Shown here: positions 1 to 9,038 of the stretch, piece by piece
Numbering within the stretch: the first letter of the stretch is position 1
Layout: each line of letters opens with the position of its first letter
Assembly (NCBI RefSeq): GCF_900103325.1
Contig: NZ_FMXM01000005.1
Span: forward strand, 310,001-374,000
Length of the DNA: 64,000 nt
Origin: Mesorhizobium qingshengii
GTDB taxonomy: Bacteria; Pseudomonadota; Alphaproteobacteria; Rhizobiales; Rhizobiaceae
Direction: 5' to 3'
Notes under the pieces: model-generated
Seen by the model: only the letters and a program-made list of their open reading frames with translations
Told to the model about the DNA's origin: nothing
Databases searched by the model: none
Translations under genes and position numbers: made by a program

Positions 1-1
1 T

Positions 2-922
2 TTTGTCTCGCCCGCCAAGGCCAGAGTGGTCAATGATGCGATCGCCGCGATGGGCTATCAGCCCAATGAGTTGGCGCGGTCGCTGAAAGTGGCTTCGACC
101 AACAGCGTCGGCCTGGCGATCTCGGCGATTTCCAATCCCTATTTCACCGACATCATCTGCGCGGTGGAGGCCGAATGCGCGCGCCTCGGCCTCATGGTTT
201 TCCTCTCCGACACGCAGGAGGATCCGGACCGCGAGCTTTCGGTGGTGCGCGCCTTCCATCAGCGGCGGGTCGACGGCGTCATCCTGGCGCCGTCGGGCGC
301 GCCGCAGCGGGCCATCGACTATCTGGCCGAGAAGAAGCTGCCCTGCGTGCTGATCGACCGCTTCGCCGACGATCGCTTCGACCAGATCGGCGTCGAGAAC
401 CAGTCCTCGATGCGGGCCCTCATCGATCACGTCGCCTCCTTCGGCCACAAACGCATCGGCTACATCGCCGGCCAGCCGGGGCTGGCGACGACGCGCGAAC
501 GCATCGAGGCGTTCCACTCGTCGCTGGCAGCCAATGGACTTGCTTTGCTGCCGCACTATGTGTCGCCCGAGAACGTCGACACGGCGAGCGCAACGGCATC
601 GACCCATGCCATTCTGTCATTGCCTTCGCCGCCCACGGCATTGGTCACCGGCAACAACATGACGACGATCGGAGCGGTGCGGGCGATCCGCGAAAGGGGC
701 CTCTCGATACCGGGAGACATCTCGCTCGCCGGCTTCGACGACTTCGAATGGGCCGATTGTTTCGAGCCGCGGCTGACCCTTGTCGCACAACCTTGCGCCG
801 AGATCGGACGGCAGGCCGCGGCACTGCTGTCTGCCCGCATCGCCTCCAGTGGTCTGAAGCCGCAAGCGGTGCGGCTGCAGGCGACGCTGCATGCCCGTGA
901 ATCCTGCGGGAGACCGGCATGA
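2..922 (+). CDS. LacI-family transcriptional regulator (5' end outside window)
   Basis: The reading frame is already open at base 2, so the start and most of the helix-turn-helix lie upstream of the window. The first visible residues match the end of a LacI DNA-binding domain, with the hinge helix NELARSLK. A periplasmic-binding-protein-like sensor domain fills the rest (GLAISAISNPYF, GYIAGQPG, SLAGFDDFEW). About 306 residues are visible. The stop overlaps the ATG of the ABC ATPase gene (ATGA, 919-922), so it is translationally coupled to the sugar transporter and probably controls it in response to the transported sugar. The sugar cannot be read from the sequence. Confidence 0.93.
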   Translation, partial: FVSPAKARVVNDAIAAMGYQPNELARSLKVASTNSVGLAISAISNPYFTDIICAVEAECARLGLMVFLSDTQEDPDRELSVVRAFHQRRVDGVILAPSGAPQRAIDYLAEKKLPCVLIDRFADDRFDQIGVENQSSMRALIDHVASFGHKRIGYIAGQPGLATTRERIEAFHSSLAANGLALLPHYVSPENVDTASATASTHAILSLPSPPTALVTGNNMTTIGAVRAIRERGLSIPGDISLAGFDDFEWADCFEPRLTLVAQPCAEIGRQAAALLSARIASSGLKPQAVRLQATLHARESCGRPA

Positions 923-2436
923 GCGCGCCGCTGCTGTCGGTCACCGGCGCCGTCAAGCGCTTCGGCGGCGTACAGGCGCTGCGTGGCGTCGATTTCGACC
1001 TCAGGGCGGGCGAGATCCACGCGCTGCTTGGCGAGAACGGCGCCGGCAAGTCGACATTGATGAACCTTTTGTCGGGCGTCTACACGCCCGACGAAGGCAC
1101 CATCCAGATCGACGGCAAGCACGTAACCTTCAACAATCCGCGTGAGGCTCAAGCTGCCGGCATCGCCACCATCTTCCAGGAGCTCGACCTGGTGCCGAAG
1201 CTCGACGTGGCGGCCAACCTCTTCCTTGGCCGGGAGCTGATGCGGCCGGGCGGCTTCCTCGATGTGTCGGCGATGCGCAGTGAGGCTCGCAAGCGGCTCG
1301 AAGCCATCGAACTCGCCATCGATCCCGCCAGGCTGGTAGCCGACCTGTCGATCGGCCAGCGCCAGGTGGTGGCGATAGTCAAGGCGCTGTCCTACGCATC
1401 GCGTGTGCTGATCATGGACGAGCCGACGGCGGCGCTGACGGTGGCCGAAGTCGAAAGGCTGTTCGACGTCATGCGCAAGCTCGCCGCCAGCGGCGTCGGC
1501 ATTGTCTATATCTCGCATCGCCTGGAGGAGGTGCCGCAGATCGCCGACCGGGTGACGGTCATGCGCGATGGGCGGGTGGCCGGTATCACCGAGCCGCACG
1601 CGCCGCAGGCGGAACTGGTCAGGCTGCTGGTCGGGCGTCCGCTTGACGAGCTCTTTCCAGCGCGCGCCAAAGCCACCGGCCGGGCGCTGCTGCATTTGCG
1701 TGACGCCACCTTCCACCTGTCGCGCGAAAGCGCCGGCTGGCAGGCCCCGACAGGCGTGTCGCTCGATGTGCATGAGGGCGAGATCGTCGGCCTGGCAGGC
1801 ATCATGGGGGCAGGGCGCACCGAGCTGCTCAGCGCGCTTTACGGCACCGGCCTGTCCGGACATTGGCAGGGCGAAGTCGCCGTTGGCGGCCATCCGGTCA
1901 AGCTGCATTCGATCAAGGCGGCGCGCAACGCCGGCATTGCCTTCGTCACCGACGACCGGCGCGGCAGCGGCCTGATGCTGAGGATGGCGGTTGGCCTCAA
2001 CCTGGTCATGTCGGTCATCTCTCGCATCTCGCCCTTCGGGCTGATGTCGGCGCGGCGGCAAGCGGAAGCGGTCAAGCAGTCCTTCGGCCAGTTCGACATC
2101 AGGCCGAAGAATCCAGACATCGCCGTCGGCGCCCTTTCGGGCGGCAACCAGCAGAAGGTGGTGCTGGCAAAGGAGATCCTCGGCAATCCCCGGCTGCTGC
2201 TGCTCGACGAGCCGACGCGCGGCGTCGATGTCGGTGCCAAGGGCGAGATCTACGCCCGGCTGCGGCAACTGGCGGCGCAGGGGCTCGGCATACTGGTCGC
2301 CTCCAGCGAGATGCCGGAGCTGATCGGCCTGTGCGACCGGATCGTGGTGCTGCGCCAGGGGCGCAATGTTGCGGAATTCATCGGCGGCGTCGACGAGCAC
2401 ACGGTGCTTGACGCGGCAAATGGCAGGGAGGCCTGA
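919..2436 (+). CDS. Sugar ABC transporter, double ATP-binding protein (RbsA/MglA type)
   Basis: A cytoplasmic ATPase of 505 residues with two fused ABC domains, as in ribose, galactose and xylose importers. The first domain has Walker A GENGAGKST near residue 38, signature LSIGQRQ and Walker B LIMDEPTAAL. The second has a degenerate P-loop (GIMGAGRTE), signature LSGGNQQK and Walker B LLLDEPTRGVD. This asymmetry is typical of the family. The gene overlaps the regulator upstream by 4 bp and the permease downstream by 1 bp. Energises uptake of an unidentified carbohydrate. Confidence 0.95.
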   Translation: MSAPLLSVTGAVKRFGGVQALRGVDFDLRAGEIHALLGENGAGKSTLMNLLSGVYTPDEGTIQIDGKHVTFNNPREAQAAGIATIFQELDLVPKLDVAANLFLGRELMRPGGFLDVSAMRSEARKRLEAIELAIDPARLVADLSIGQRQVVAIVKALSYASRVLIMDEPTAALTVAEVERLFDVMRKLAASGVGIVYISHRLEEVPQIADRVTVMRDGRVAGITEPHAPQAELVRLLVGRPLDELFPARAKATGRALLHLRDATFHLSRESAGWQAPTGVSLDVHEGEIVGLAGIMGAGRTELLSALYGTGLSGHWQGEVAVGGHPVKLHSIKAARNAGIAFVTDDRRGSGLMLRMAVGLNLVMSVISRISPFGLMSARRQAEAVKQSFGQFDIRPKNPDIAVGALSGGNQQKVVLAKEILGNPRLLLLDEPTRGVDVGAKGEIYARLRQLAAQGLGILVASSEMPELIGLCDRIVVLRQGRNVAEFIGGVDEHTVLDAANGREA

Positions 2437-3485
2437 TGTCTGAACAGAAGATTTCGGAGGCAATCGGCCCGGTGCCCGCCGCACCGGTGCATCGCGATCC
2501 ACTGGCGCTGATCGTGCGCTTCCAGAGCCTGATCGGCCTGGTGCTGGTGGCGATCGGCGGTGTCATCTTCTCGCCGCGCCGTCACGGAGAGATCCTCTTC
2601 CTCGACCCCGACAACATTGCCAACATCGTGCGCGCGGTGTCGGAGACCGGCATCATCGCCATCGGCATGACCTTCGTCATCATCACCGCCGGCATCGACC
2701 TTTCCGTTGGCGCGGTGCTGGGGCTGTCCAGCGTCGTCACCGCGACGATGATGATCTCCGGCGGCTTCGGGCTTATCCCCACCATTCTTGCCGTGCTCAT
2801 CATGGGCATCGTCTTCGGCACGATCCAGGGCACCATCTCCAGCCGTTTCCGGCTGGAGCCGTTCATCGTCACGCTGGCCGGCCTGCAAGCGGCGCGCGGC
2901 TTGGCGCTGGTCGTCTCGGGCAACCAGTACATCAACATTTCCTATGGAGACGGGCCGGGTCTGGCACCGCCGGTGTTTGCGATCCTCGGCGAGCGGCTGT
3001 TCAACAACACCGTACCGGTCGCCACCATCGTCTTCATCGTCTTTGCCGCGATTGCAACGATCGTGCTCAACACCACGCGCTTCGGCCGCTATGTCTTTGC
3101 CGTCGGCGGCAACGAGCGGGCGGCGCGCATTTCGGGCGTGCCGGTGTCGATGGTCAAGGTCAGCGTCTACGCGATCACCGGCTTTGCCGCCGCGCTCGCC
3201 GGCATCGTTCACGCCGGGCAGTTCAATTTCGGCAGTGCCAATGACGGCATGGGCTACGAACTGACCGCGATCGCCGCCGTGGTCATCGGCGGCACCAGCC
3301 TGTTCGGCGGCTCCGGCTCGATGGTCGGCACCGTCGCCGGCACCATCATGCTGGGTGCGCTAGCCAACATTCTGCAGCTCAACAATATCACGCCAGCCCT
3401 GCAACTGCTCGCGACCGCCGCGATCATCGTGCTGGCGGCAGTACTCCAATCCCTCGTTCGCCGCCGCGAGGGTTTGGGTCGTTAG
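2436..3485 (+). CDS. Sugar ABC transporter permease (RbsC type)
   Basis: An inner-membrane permease of 349 residues in the BPD_transp_2 family. It has many hydrophobic segments and the family pattern GIDLSVGAVLGLSSV near residue 90 and GTSLFGGSGS near residue 285. The N-terminal ~40 residues are cytoplasmic-looking. It begins at the stop of the ATPase gene (TGATG). It should form the membrane channel with that ATPase and the binding protein encoded 78 bp downstream. Confidence 0.94.
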   Translation: MSEQKISEAIGPVPAAPVHRDPLALIVRFQSLIGLVLVAIGGVIFSPRRHGEILFLDPDNIANIVRAVSETGIIAIGMTFVIITAGIDLSVGAVLGLSSVVTATMMISGGFGLIPTILAVLIMGIVFGTIQGTISSRFRLEPFIVTLAGLQAARGLALVVSGNQYINISYGDGPGLAPPVFAILGERLFNNTVPVATIVFIVFAAIATIVLNTTRFGRYVFAVGGNERAARISGVPVSMVKVSVYAITGFAAALAGIVHAGQFNFGSANDGMGYELTAIAAVVIGGTSLFGGSGSMVGTVAGTIMLGALANILQLNNITPALQLLATAAIIVLAAVLQSLVRRREGLGR

Positions 3486-3563
3486 GGAGGTCGGTGGCAC
3501 GCAAGTGGAAGGCTGTGAAACCAAGGTCTGGCTGCTGAGGCCCGACAAGGAGGAGAGTGAGTT

Positions 3564-4556
3564 ATGAAAACCATTCAAAGAGGATCGTGGCGTCTAAGCT
3601 TGCAGGCTGGCCTGCTCGCCGGGACGTGTATGTGCATGGCAGGGGTTGCGCAAGCCGCCGACCCGATGGTCAAGGCCTGTGCGAAGGACGGCCAGTTCAT
3701 CATCGGCTTTTCGCAAGCCAACAATGCCGAGCCCTATCGCCAGCACGTCAACGACGAACTGACGGCGGCGGCCAAGGAAGTGCCGGGCTTCACGCTGCAG
3801 ATCGCCGACGGCGCCGGCAACGTCAACACGCAGACGTCGCAGGTCGACAACTTCATCACCCAGAAGGTCGATCTGCTCTTGATCTCGCCCTTCGAGGCCG
3901 CACCGCTGACGCCGGCGGTGAAGCGCGCCATGGATGCCGGCATTCCGGTCATCGAACTCGACCGCAAGACGGTCGGCGATCCCGGCAAGGACTACACCGC
4001 CTTCATCGGCGGCGACAATTACAAGATCGCGCTTGAGGCCGGCAAATACACCGCCAAGACCTTGCTGCCTGAAGGCGGCGAGGCGGCGGTGCTGGAAGGC
4101 CTGCCGAGCTCAACGCCGGCAGTCGAGCGGCTGAACGGCTTCAAGGACGGCGTCAAGGAGAATGCCAAGATCCAGGTCGTCGCCGAGCAGGCGGCGGACT
4201 GGGTGCCGGACAAAGCCCAGACCGCGTTCTCGGCGATGCTGCAGGCGCATCCCGACATCAAGGTGCTCTATGCCTCGAATGACATGATGGCGGCTGGCGC
4301 GCTGCTCGCCGCAAAGGGAGCGGGCAAGCAGGTCAAGATCATCGGCACCGACGGCCTGCCGGGCCCGGCCGGCGGCATCGAGGCGGTCGCCAAGGGCGAC
4401 TGGGCGGCGACCTTCACCTATCCGACCGGCGCCAAGGAAGCGATCGAGATGTCGAAGAAGATCCTGCTCGATTGTGCCTCTTCGGTCGAGCCCGTCGTCA
4501 CCGTCGAGACCACGGCAATTACCGCCGAGAATGCAAAGCAGCTGATGGGCAAGTAG
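3564..4556 (+). CDS. Sugar ABC transporter substrate-binding protein
   Basis: A periplasmic binding protein of 330 residues (Peripla_BP_4, ribose/galactose-binding type). The N-terminus is a signal peptide ending near AGVAQAADP. Family landmarks include IIGFSQANNAEPYRQ, DLLLISPFEA, IPVIELDR and VLYASNDMMAAGA. A good ribosome site (AAGGAGG-like, 3548-3555) precedes the ATG. It is last in the regulator-ATPase-permease-binding protein operon and is followed by a strong terminator. The residues do not let me name the ligand. Confidence 0.94.
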   Translation: MKTIQRGSWRLSLQAGLLAGTCMCMAGVAQAADPMVKACAKDGQFIIGFSQANNAEPYRQHVNDELTAAAKEVPGFTLQIADGAGNVNTQTSQVDNFITQKVDLLLISPFEAAPLTPAVKRAMDAGIPVIELDRKTVGDPGKDYTAFIGGDNYKIALEAGKYTAKTLLPEGGEAAVLEGLPSSTPAVERLNGFKDGVKENAKIQVVAEQAADWVPDKAQTAFSAMLQAHPDIKVLYASNDMMAAGALLAAKGAGKQVKIIGTDGLPGPAGGIEAVAKGDWAATFTYPTGAKEAIEMSKKILLDCASSVEPVVTVETTAITAENAKQLMGK

Positions 4557-4578
4557 GTCCCGGCTCCCAGCAGCCTAT

Positions 4579-4620
4579 GGACCCAAAGCGGGGGCGCACG
4601 AACCCCGCTTTGGGTCCTTT
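4579..4620 (+). terminator. Rho-independent terminator after the sugar transporter operon
   Basis: A perfect 15-bp inverted repeat: left arm 4579-4593 (GGACCCAAAGCGGGG), 9-nt loop, right arm 4603-4617, followed by TTT. It sits 22 bp after the binding-protein stop. The T tract is short. The opposing glycosyltransferase operon ends at 4794, so the hairpin could act in both directions. Confidence 0.85.
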
Positions 4621-4793
4621 CGCGGGCGATTCCCAGGACCGGCGTGCTGCCGCTGCTGGGCCGCACCATCGGCTCGCTATCCTGCGGCGAACGCCAGCCA
4701 TCGTGCGGGACCCGGGGTCCAGTGCCTTGACGAACCGGCAAACCATCTCGACCCAGTTTGATCCAAATTGCGCATGGCGCAAAATGGCGCCGC

Positions 4794-5726
4794 TTAGCGC
4801 CGCCCGGGCTGGAAGAGCCGGCGAAACCAGCGCCGGATCTCGCGCGGCAGATGGCGAACTGAGGTTTTTTGCCAGCTGCCCGAATCTGGAACACGCGCGG
4901 GTTTGCCGGGCGCGGGCAGAATGGGAACGATCGGCAAGGAGAAGGCGGCGTTGAGTGGCTGTTGCCGCCCCAGCCGCTCCCAATGGATCAGGCCTCGCAT
5001 GATACGGTCCCATGCCAGCACTGTCGCCACGGCGGTCGACAAGTCGCCGTCTTCAGTCGGCTCGTGGCGCCGCGCGAACTCGGCATAGGCCTCGGCAATG
5101 TAGACGCTGAAGTCGAAATGGTCCGGATTGGTGTCGTAAGAATCGGTCAGTGCATAACGCAGCTGGCGCGTGATGAAGGATGCGATGTCGGCGTAATTTT
5201 CGTGGTGGATGTGAATGCAATTCGGTGGCTGGAGGACGCGCAGGCGCCTGGCGCCAGTCAGCACTTGCGGCACACGGTGATTGCCAGGCTGCCATGCCAC
5301 TGTTGCCTTTCGAAAGAACCTGATCTGCTGGTCCGGGTAAAAGCCCGACCCACGCATGATCTGGCCAGCTACCGAATTCCACCTTGGCAAGGCAAAGGCA
5401 TCGATCTTGTCGCCATGGTCGTCGACAAGCCGCTGCATGGCTTCGTAGGCATCGTCGGCAAGGTATTCGTCGGCATCCAGAACGAGGACCCAGTCATGCC
5501 GCGCTTCCGCAAGATACTGGTTGCGGATATCGTCGACGGCATCGACGATGGCGCAAGACAGCACCCGGCAGTCGGCCGCGCGCGCGATTTCGACTGTTGC
5601 ATCGCTGCTTTGCATGTCGATGACGATGCGCTCGGCCGCCCAGCCTGTGGTTTCGAGTAGCCGTGGCAAAGTCGTGGCTGAATTGCGCGTATGAACGATC
5701 AGCGAGATGGCGATGTCTTGCCTCAT
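4794..5726 (-). CDS. Glycosyltransferase family 2 protein
   Basis: A GT-A fold glycosyltransferase of 310 residues. It opens with the GT2 strand ISLIVHTRNSATTLPRLL, then IVIDMQSSDATVEIA, and has the metal-binding acidic motif VLVLDADEYL near residue 85. The middle part (RIRFF-type segment, HIHHENYADI) resembles SunS/WaaE-like GT2 enzymes that act on heptose or Kdo regions, but this is only a family likeness. It is the last gene of the five-gene minus-strand cluster. Its ATG overlaps the stop of the previous gene (5723-5726). Donor and acceptor are unknown. Confidence 0.88.
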   Translation of the reverse strand: MRQDIAISLIVHTRNSATTLPRLLETTGWAAERIVIDMQSSDATVEIARAADCRVLSCAIVDAVDDIRNQYLAEARHDWVLVLDADEYLADDAYEAMQRLVDDHGDKIDAFALPRWNSVAGQIMRGSGFYPDQQIRFFRKATVAWQPGNHRVPQVLTGARRLRVLQPPNCIHIHHENYADIASFITRQLRYALTDSYDTNPDHFDFSVYIAEAYAEFARRHEPTEDGDLSTAVATVLAWDRIMRGLIHWERLGRQQPLNAAFSLPIVPILPAPGKPARVPDSGSWQKTSVRHLPREIRRWFRRLFQPGRR

Positions 5727-6469
5727 GCGCCTTCGTCTCCGTCGATGGAATAACGCCCGCGCCAGCGTTCAAAGAACAGTCTGCGCGATGCCTTGTGGCG
5801 ATCAGGCCGTCGATCGGAGGTCGATTCCAGGTGCAGCGAATCCCATTTCTGGCCGCAGCCGATGCGCACTCCCATCTGCCGTGCGCGCAGGCACAGATCC
5901 ACATCCTCATAGCCAAAGGGAAAGGTCTCGTCGAACCCGCGCAGGGCGGCAAAGGTTCCATGATCGATCATCAATGCCGCACCCGTTACAGCCTGCGGAA
6001 ACGTCGTGGCGCGGCTGACCGATGAGCTTGGCCTGCCATGGGCATGGTGATAGGGGCCGCGTTCACCGGCATCGAAACGCACGCCGCAGTGCTGAATCGT
6101 GTTATCGGGCAGGACCAGCCTGGTGCCCAGGATGCCGACCGTTTCATGCCTTGCTATCTCAAGCATCTCAGCCATTGCGTTTGGATGCAGGAAGACGTCG
6201 TTGTTGAGGAACAGGTAGCGCGCCGCCGGCACGGCACTGGCGCCGCGATTGCACGCCGCGGCGAAGGAATGCCGGCGGTCGAGCCGCAGGATGCGGACAT
6301 CCGGCGTTGCCAGATCGTCTGCCTGGTAGGGCATGGCGGAACCGTTGTCGACGACGACAATCGCCGTGCGTCCGGGCAACGCTCCGGCCAGACCTGACTG
6401 GACGTGCAAGACGCAGGTTCGCAGCAGCGCGGTCAGCCCGTAAGACGGTATGACGACGCTCAGCTCCAT
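5723..6469 (-). CDS. Glycosyltransferase family 2 protein (rhamnosyltransferase-like)
   Basis: About 248 residues from the ATG at 6469. A GTG at 6484 would add five residues and give an overlap with the upstream gene. The GT2 core is clear: LSVVIPSYGLTALLRTC at the start, VVVDNGS, RGASAVPAARYLFLNNDVF (DXD-equivalent NND) and GFDETFPFGYEDVDLCLRARQ. The last motif is typical of WbbL-like rhamnosyltransferases. The protein is short and has no membrane segment. Fourth gene of the cluster. Confidence 0.88.
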   Translation of the reverse strand: MELSVVIPSYGLTALLRTCVLHVQSGLAGALPGRTAIVVVDNGSAMPYQADDLATPDVRILRLDRRHSFAAACNRGASAVPAARYLFLNNDVFLHPNAMAEMLEIARHETVGILGTRLVLPDNTIQHCGVRFDAGERGPYHHAHGRPSSSVSRATTFPQAVTGAALMIDHGTFAALRGFDETFPFGYEDVDLCLRARQMGVRIGCGQKWDSLHLESTSDRRPDRHKASRRLFFERWRGRYSIDGDEGA

Positions 6470-6474
6470 GCTGC

Positions 6475-7362
6475 TCAGTTCCACGACAAGGCGTCTTTCA
6501 AACCAGCCCGCATGGCGCTTTCCAATTTCCTCCTATGCAAGGCAGTGCGATAGCGGGATGCCATTGCAGCGCCGCGATCACGCAGTGCGGCGCGCCGCAA
6601 GCCGGCGCCTTCCCCGCTGATATCGTCAAGCACCGTCGGTAATCGTGCTGGCTCCACAACGCATGCGGTGTCGCCGTCCCTGAGATGTTCCATGGCGACC
6701 ACCGGGACCGACACCACGACGCAACCGGCGGCCATTGCCTCCAGTGCCGGCAATCCGAACCATTCCCCCACCGCCGTCGCCAGGAAGAAGCCGCTACGCT
6801 TCATAGTTGCCGCGCAGACCTCTTCGGTGTCGTTGTCGATTGGCACGTAGCGCAGATGGCGAACATGTTTCATCGCCCTTTCGGCGATCGTGGCGCCCCG
6901 ACGTGGCATGAAGGCCACCAGGCATGGGTCCTTGGCAGCGCCGTCGTAGAAAAAGATATCGGGGATGGAGATGCCGACGTCGATGGCTTCGCGCCCGGCC
7001 ACGGTCCTCGCATAGCGTGCGGCCTGTTCCCAGCAAGATAGAATGGTCACATCCCGGTCGTGCAGAACTGGATCTATCAGAGGGTCGGTGCCCTGGCAGT
7101 GGAAGATCAGCCGCGCTCCGGTTGCCTTCAGCATTGGGTAGTCGTGCGGCAGCGAAAAGACGAGCGTGTCGCTCGGACCTGCATTGGCAAGAATATTTTG
7201 CCTGTCGACAACGGGTTGGCCGCACCGGAACCACGACGGCGCAAGGCCCCCAGGGGTGGCGACCGCAATCGGCGCGCCGGCCTCGGACAACAGTTGTGCG
7301 AACTGGAAGCCGACCTTGATGCCGCCATGGATGCCGATGCCGGGCAAAACGTAATAGTTCAT
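6475..7362 (-). CDS. Glycosyltransferase, GT4-like
   Basis: 295 residues with a GT-B architecture. The N-terminal glycine motif is PGIGIHGGIKVGFQFAQLL. The C-terminal nucleotide-sugar site contains GEWFGLPALEAMAAGCVVV, an E-x7-E motif. I chose the ATG at 7362 because it overlaps the stop of the previous gene (ATGA, 7359-7362). An open frame extends further upstream, but those codons read like the shadow of the neighbouring gene. It is shorter than most GT4 proteins (about 350-400), so some loops are trimmed. Confidence 0.85.
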   Translation of the reverse strand: MNYYVLPGIGIHGGIKVGFQFAQLLSEAGAPIAVATPGGLAPSWFRCGQPVVDRQNILANAGPSDTLVFSLPHDYPMLKATGARLIFHCQGTDPLIDPVLHDRDVTILSCWEQAARYARTVAGREAIDVGISIPDIFFYDGAAKDPCLVAFMPRRGATIAERAMKHVRHLRYVPIDNDTEEVCAATMKRSGFFLATAVGEWFGLPALEAMAAGCVVVSVPVVAMEHLRDGDTACVVEPARLPTVLDDISGEGAGLRRAALRDRGAAMASRYRTALHRRKLESAMRAGLKDALSWN

Positions 7363-9038
7363 CTGCGCCCCATGCCGCGGCGCCGCCGGCGATGCCAGGC
7401 GCCCTTGATTGCGAGGCGGCGGAGCAGGACCCAATGCATAACCGCGAGTGCCGCGGCAAGAGTTCGACCGTAGTGCAGTCGAGCAAATTTGAGCCGCGCA
7501 GCGTCGATTAACCGGATCCTGCCGGAGGACGGGATATCCGCGCCGTGCTGGCCAAAATGTGGCAAGACATGACCAAGCCTTATGACATCGAGCCCGCGTC
7601 GCGCCATTTCAAAGCCGATGGCGACGTCCTCCATGTAGCAGAAATATCGATCGTCGAAACAACCAATGGCTTGAAACGTGTCGCGGCCCACGAACAGAGC
7701 AGCGGCGAGTGGCCAGCTCCAGCTTTCGAGGTCATAGCCGGGCAAGCGCCTCAGGCGCCTGGCAAGTTTGGCCATGCCGTTATTGTCAAGAATGTCGGCC
7801 GTCAGCTTGAGTCTGGAGTAACCGGGCTGACGGCCGGCTGTCGGATTGCCGTGCCAGTCGACATAGTCCGGCACGACCATCGCATCGGGTCTTTGGCGAA
7901 GTGTGGAGAGAGCAGCCTCGACCGCCGCCGGTGTCATAAGGCAGTCGGGATTGAGAAAGCACAAATGCACGGCGCTGGTGGCTGCCGCGGCTCGGTTGGC
8001 TGCGGCGGCGAAACCTTGATTGCGCGTGTTCCTGATGATTGTCACGCCCTCGCGCGTCACATGATCGAGCGTCCCATCGGTCGAGGCATTGTCGATGACG
8101 ATGACCTCATGCTTTCGGTTCGTCAGGGCGTCGAGGCAGTAACCGATGACCTTGGACGAGTTGTAGGTGATGATGATGAATGCCAGTTCGGCAGGCTGCT
8201 CCACCAGGGTGTTCTTCGCTGGTGAAGAACCGGCTGGACCGTCGTCGAGAAGGGCATGCATGGCCATGACGGATTCAAATTCGGGGCCATTGCAGAAATT
8301 GCTGAAATGCGCGATCAGCGCGCCTGGTCGAGGAAAGTGTTCGTCCCAGTGTCCGCAGTGGTTCCACTGCCAGGGCAGCGATGTGCAATGTTGCGGCGCT
8401 ACCGTGTTCGCCCACACCTGGAAGTAGTCCTGGTCGGCGATCATGTAGTTGTCGGCCATATTGTCGGCGGGCAAGACACGCCGCCGCCCATCGGCCCAAT
8501 CGAGAAAGCGCCTCATCTCATCCGCATAAGCGAGCACGACGCCGCTGTTGAAGTGGCGAAAATGATGTTCCGCCGGCGCCGCCGCTGAAGCATCGATAAA
8601 GGCCAGCGAGTGGCGGCGATAGCTTTCAAGGAAATCGGCTCGCGTCATTCCAGTTCCGGCAATGCCGGTCTGCTCGACCATGCCGATCCGCCGATCGCCC
8701 AGCGCCGCCACCATCTCTGCTGCTCGGAGCGGACGCAATAGCACCGCATCGACATCGACCTGGAGAATAATCTGGGCACCGGTCTGTTCAAGGCACCAGG
8801 TCAGTGCGTCGAACTTGGCGAGGAAGCGGCTGGACGGGTATTTCGGTGCCGGGAGACTGATCAGGTTGAGATGGATGCGCGGCGACTGGGGCAAGAAGGG
8901 CGCCACGGCCGAATCGGCCGTCATATAGATCTCAAAATCCGTATGCTTGAGAAAGGACGTCAGCGCTTCGCGTGCCGCCAGCGCATAGCCAGGCTTGCCC
9001 ACCGCAAGCATACAAATTGCCGCCGTCGGCTCGCTCAT
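7359..9038 (-). CDS. Two-domain glycosyltransferase (DXD-type GT plus GT2)
   Basis: 559 residues from the ATG at 9038, which overlaps the previous stop (9035-9038). The N-terminal ~270 residues form a GT-A-like domain with an acidic metal motif [10 protein letters not shown] near residue 88 and resemble GT8-type or nucleotide-diphospho-sugar transferases. The C-terminal ~260 residues are a WbbL-like GT2 domain ([51 protein letters not shown]). The protein ends in a very basic tail ([10 protein letters not shown]). Two transferase domains in one chain suggest two consecutive sugar additions. Middle of the cluster. Confidence 0.87.
   Translation of the reverse strand: MSEPTAAICMLAVGKPGYALAAREALTSFLKHTDFEIYMTADSAVAPFLPQSPRIHLNLISLPAPKYPSSRFLAKFDALTWCLEQTGAQIILQVDVDAVLLRPLRAAEMVAALGDRRIGMVEQTGIAGTGMTRADFLESYRRHSLAFIDASAAAPAEHHFRHFNSGVVLAYADEMRRFLDWADGRRRVLPADNMADNYMIADQDYFQVWANTVAPQHCTSLPWQWNHCGHWDEHFPRPGALIAHFSNFCNGPEFESVMAMHALLDDGPAGSSPAKNTLVEQPAELAFIIITYNSSKVIGYCLDALTNRKHEVIVIDNASTDGTLDHVTREGVTIIRNTRNQGFAAAANRAAAATSAVHLCFLNPDCLMTPAAVEAALSTLRQRPDAMVVPDYVDWHGNPTAGRQPGYSRLKLTADILDNNGMAKLARRLRRLPGYDLESWSWPLAAALFVGRDTFQAIGCFDDRYFCYMEDVAIGFEMARRGLDVIRLGHVLPHFGQHGADIPSSGRIRLIDAARLKFARLHYGRTLAAALAVMHWVLLRRLAIKGAWHRRRRRGMGRR

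Noticed and set aside
556-2502. Long minus-strand open frame (648 codons) opposite the sugar ABC transporter genes
   Set aside because: It is the shadow of high-GC coding sequence. The residues are Arg/His/Asp-rich and match no family, while the plus strand encodes clear ABC components.
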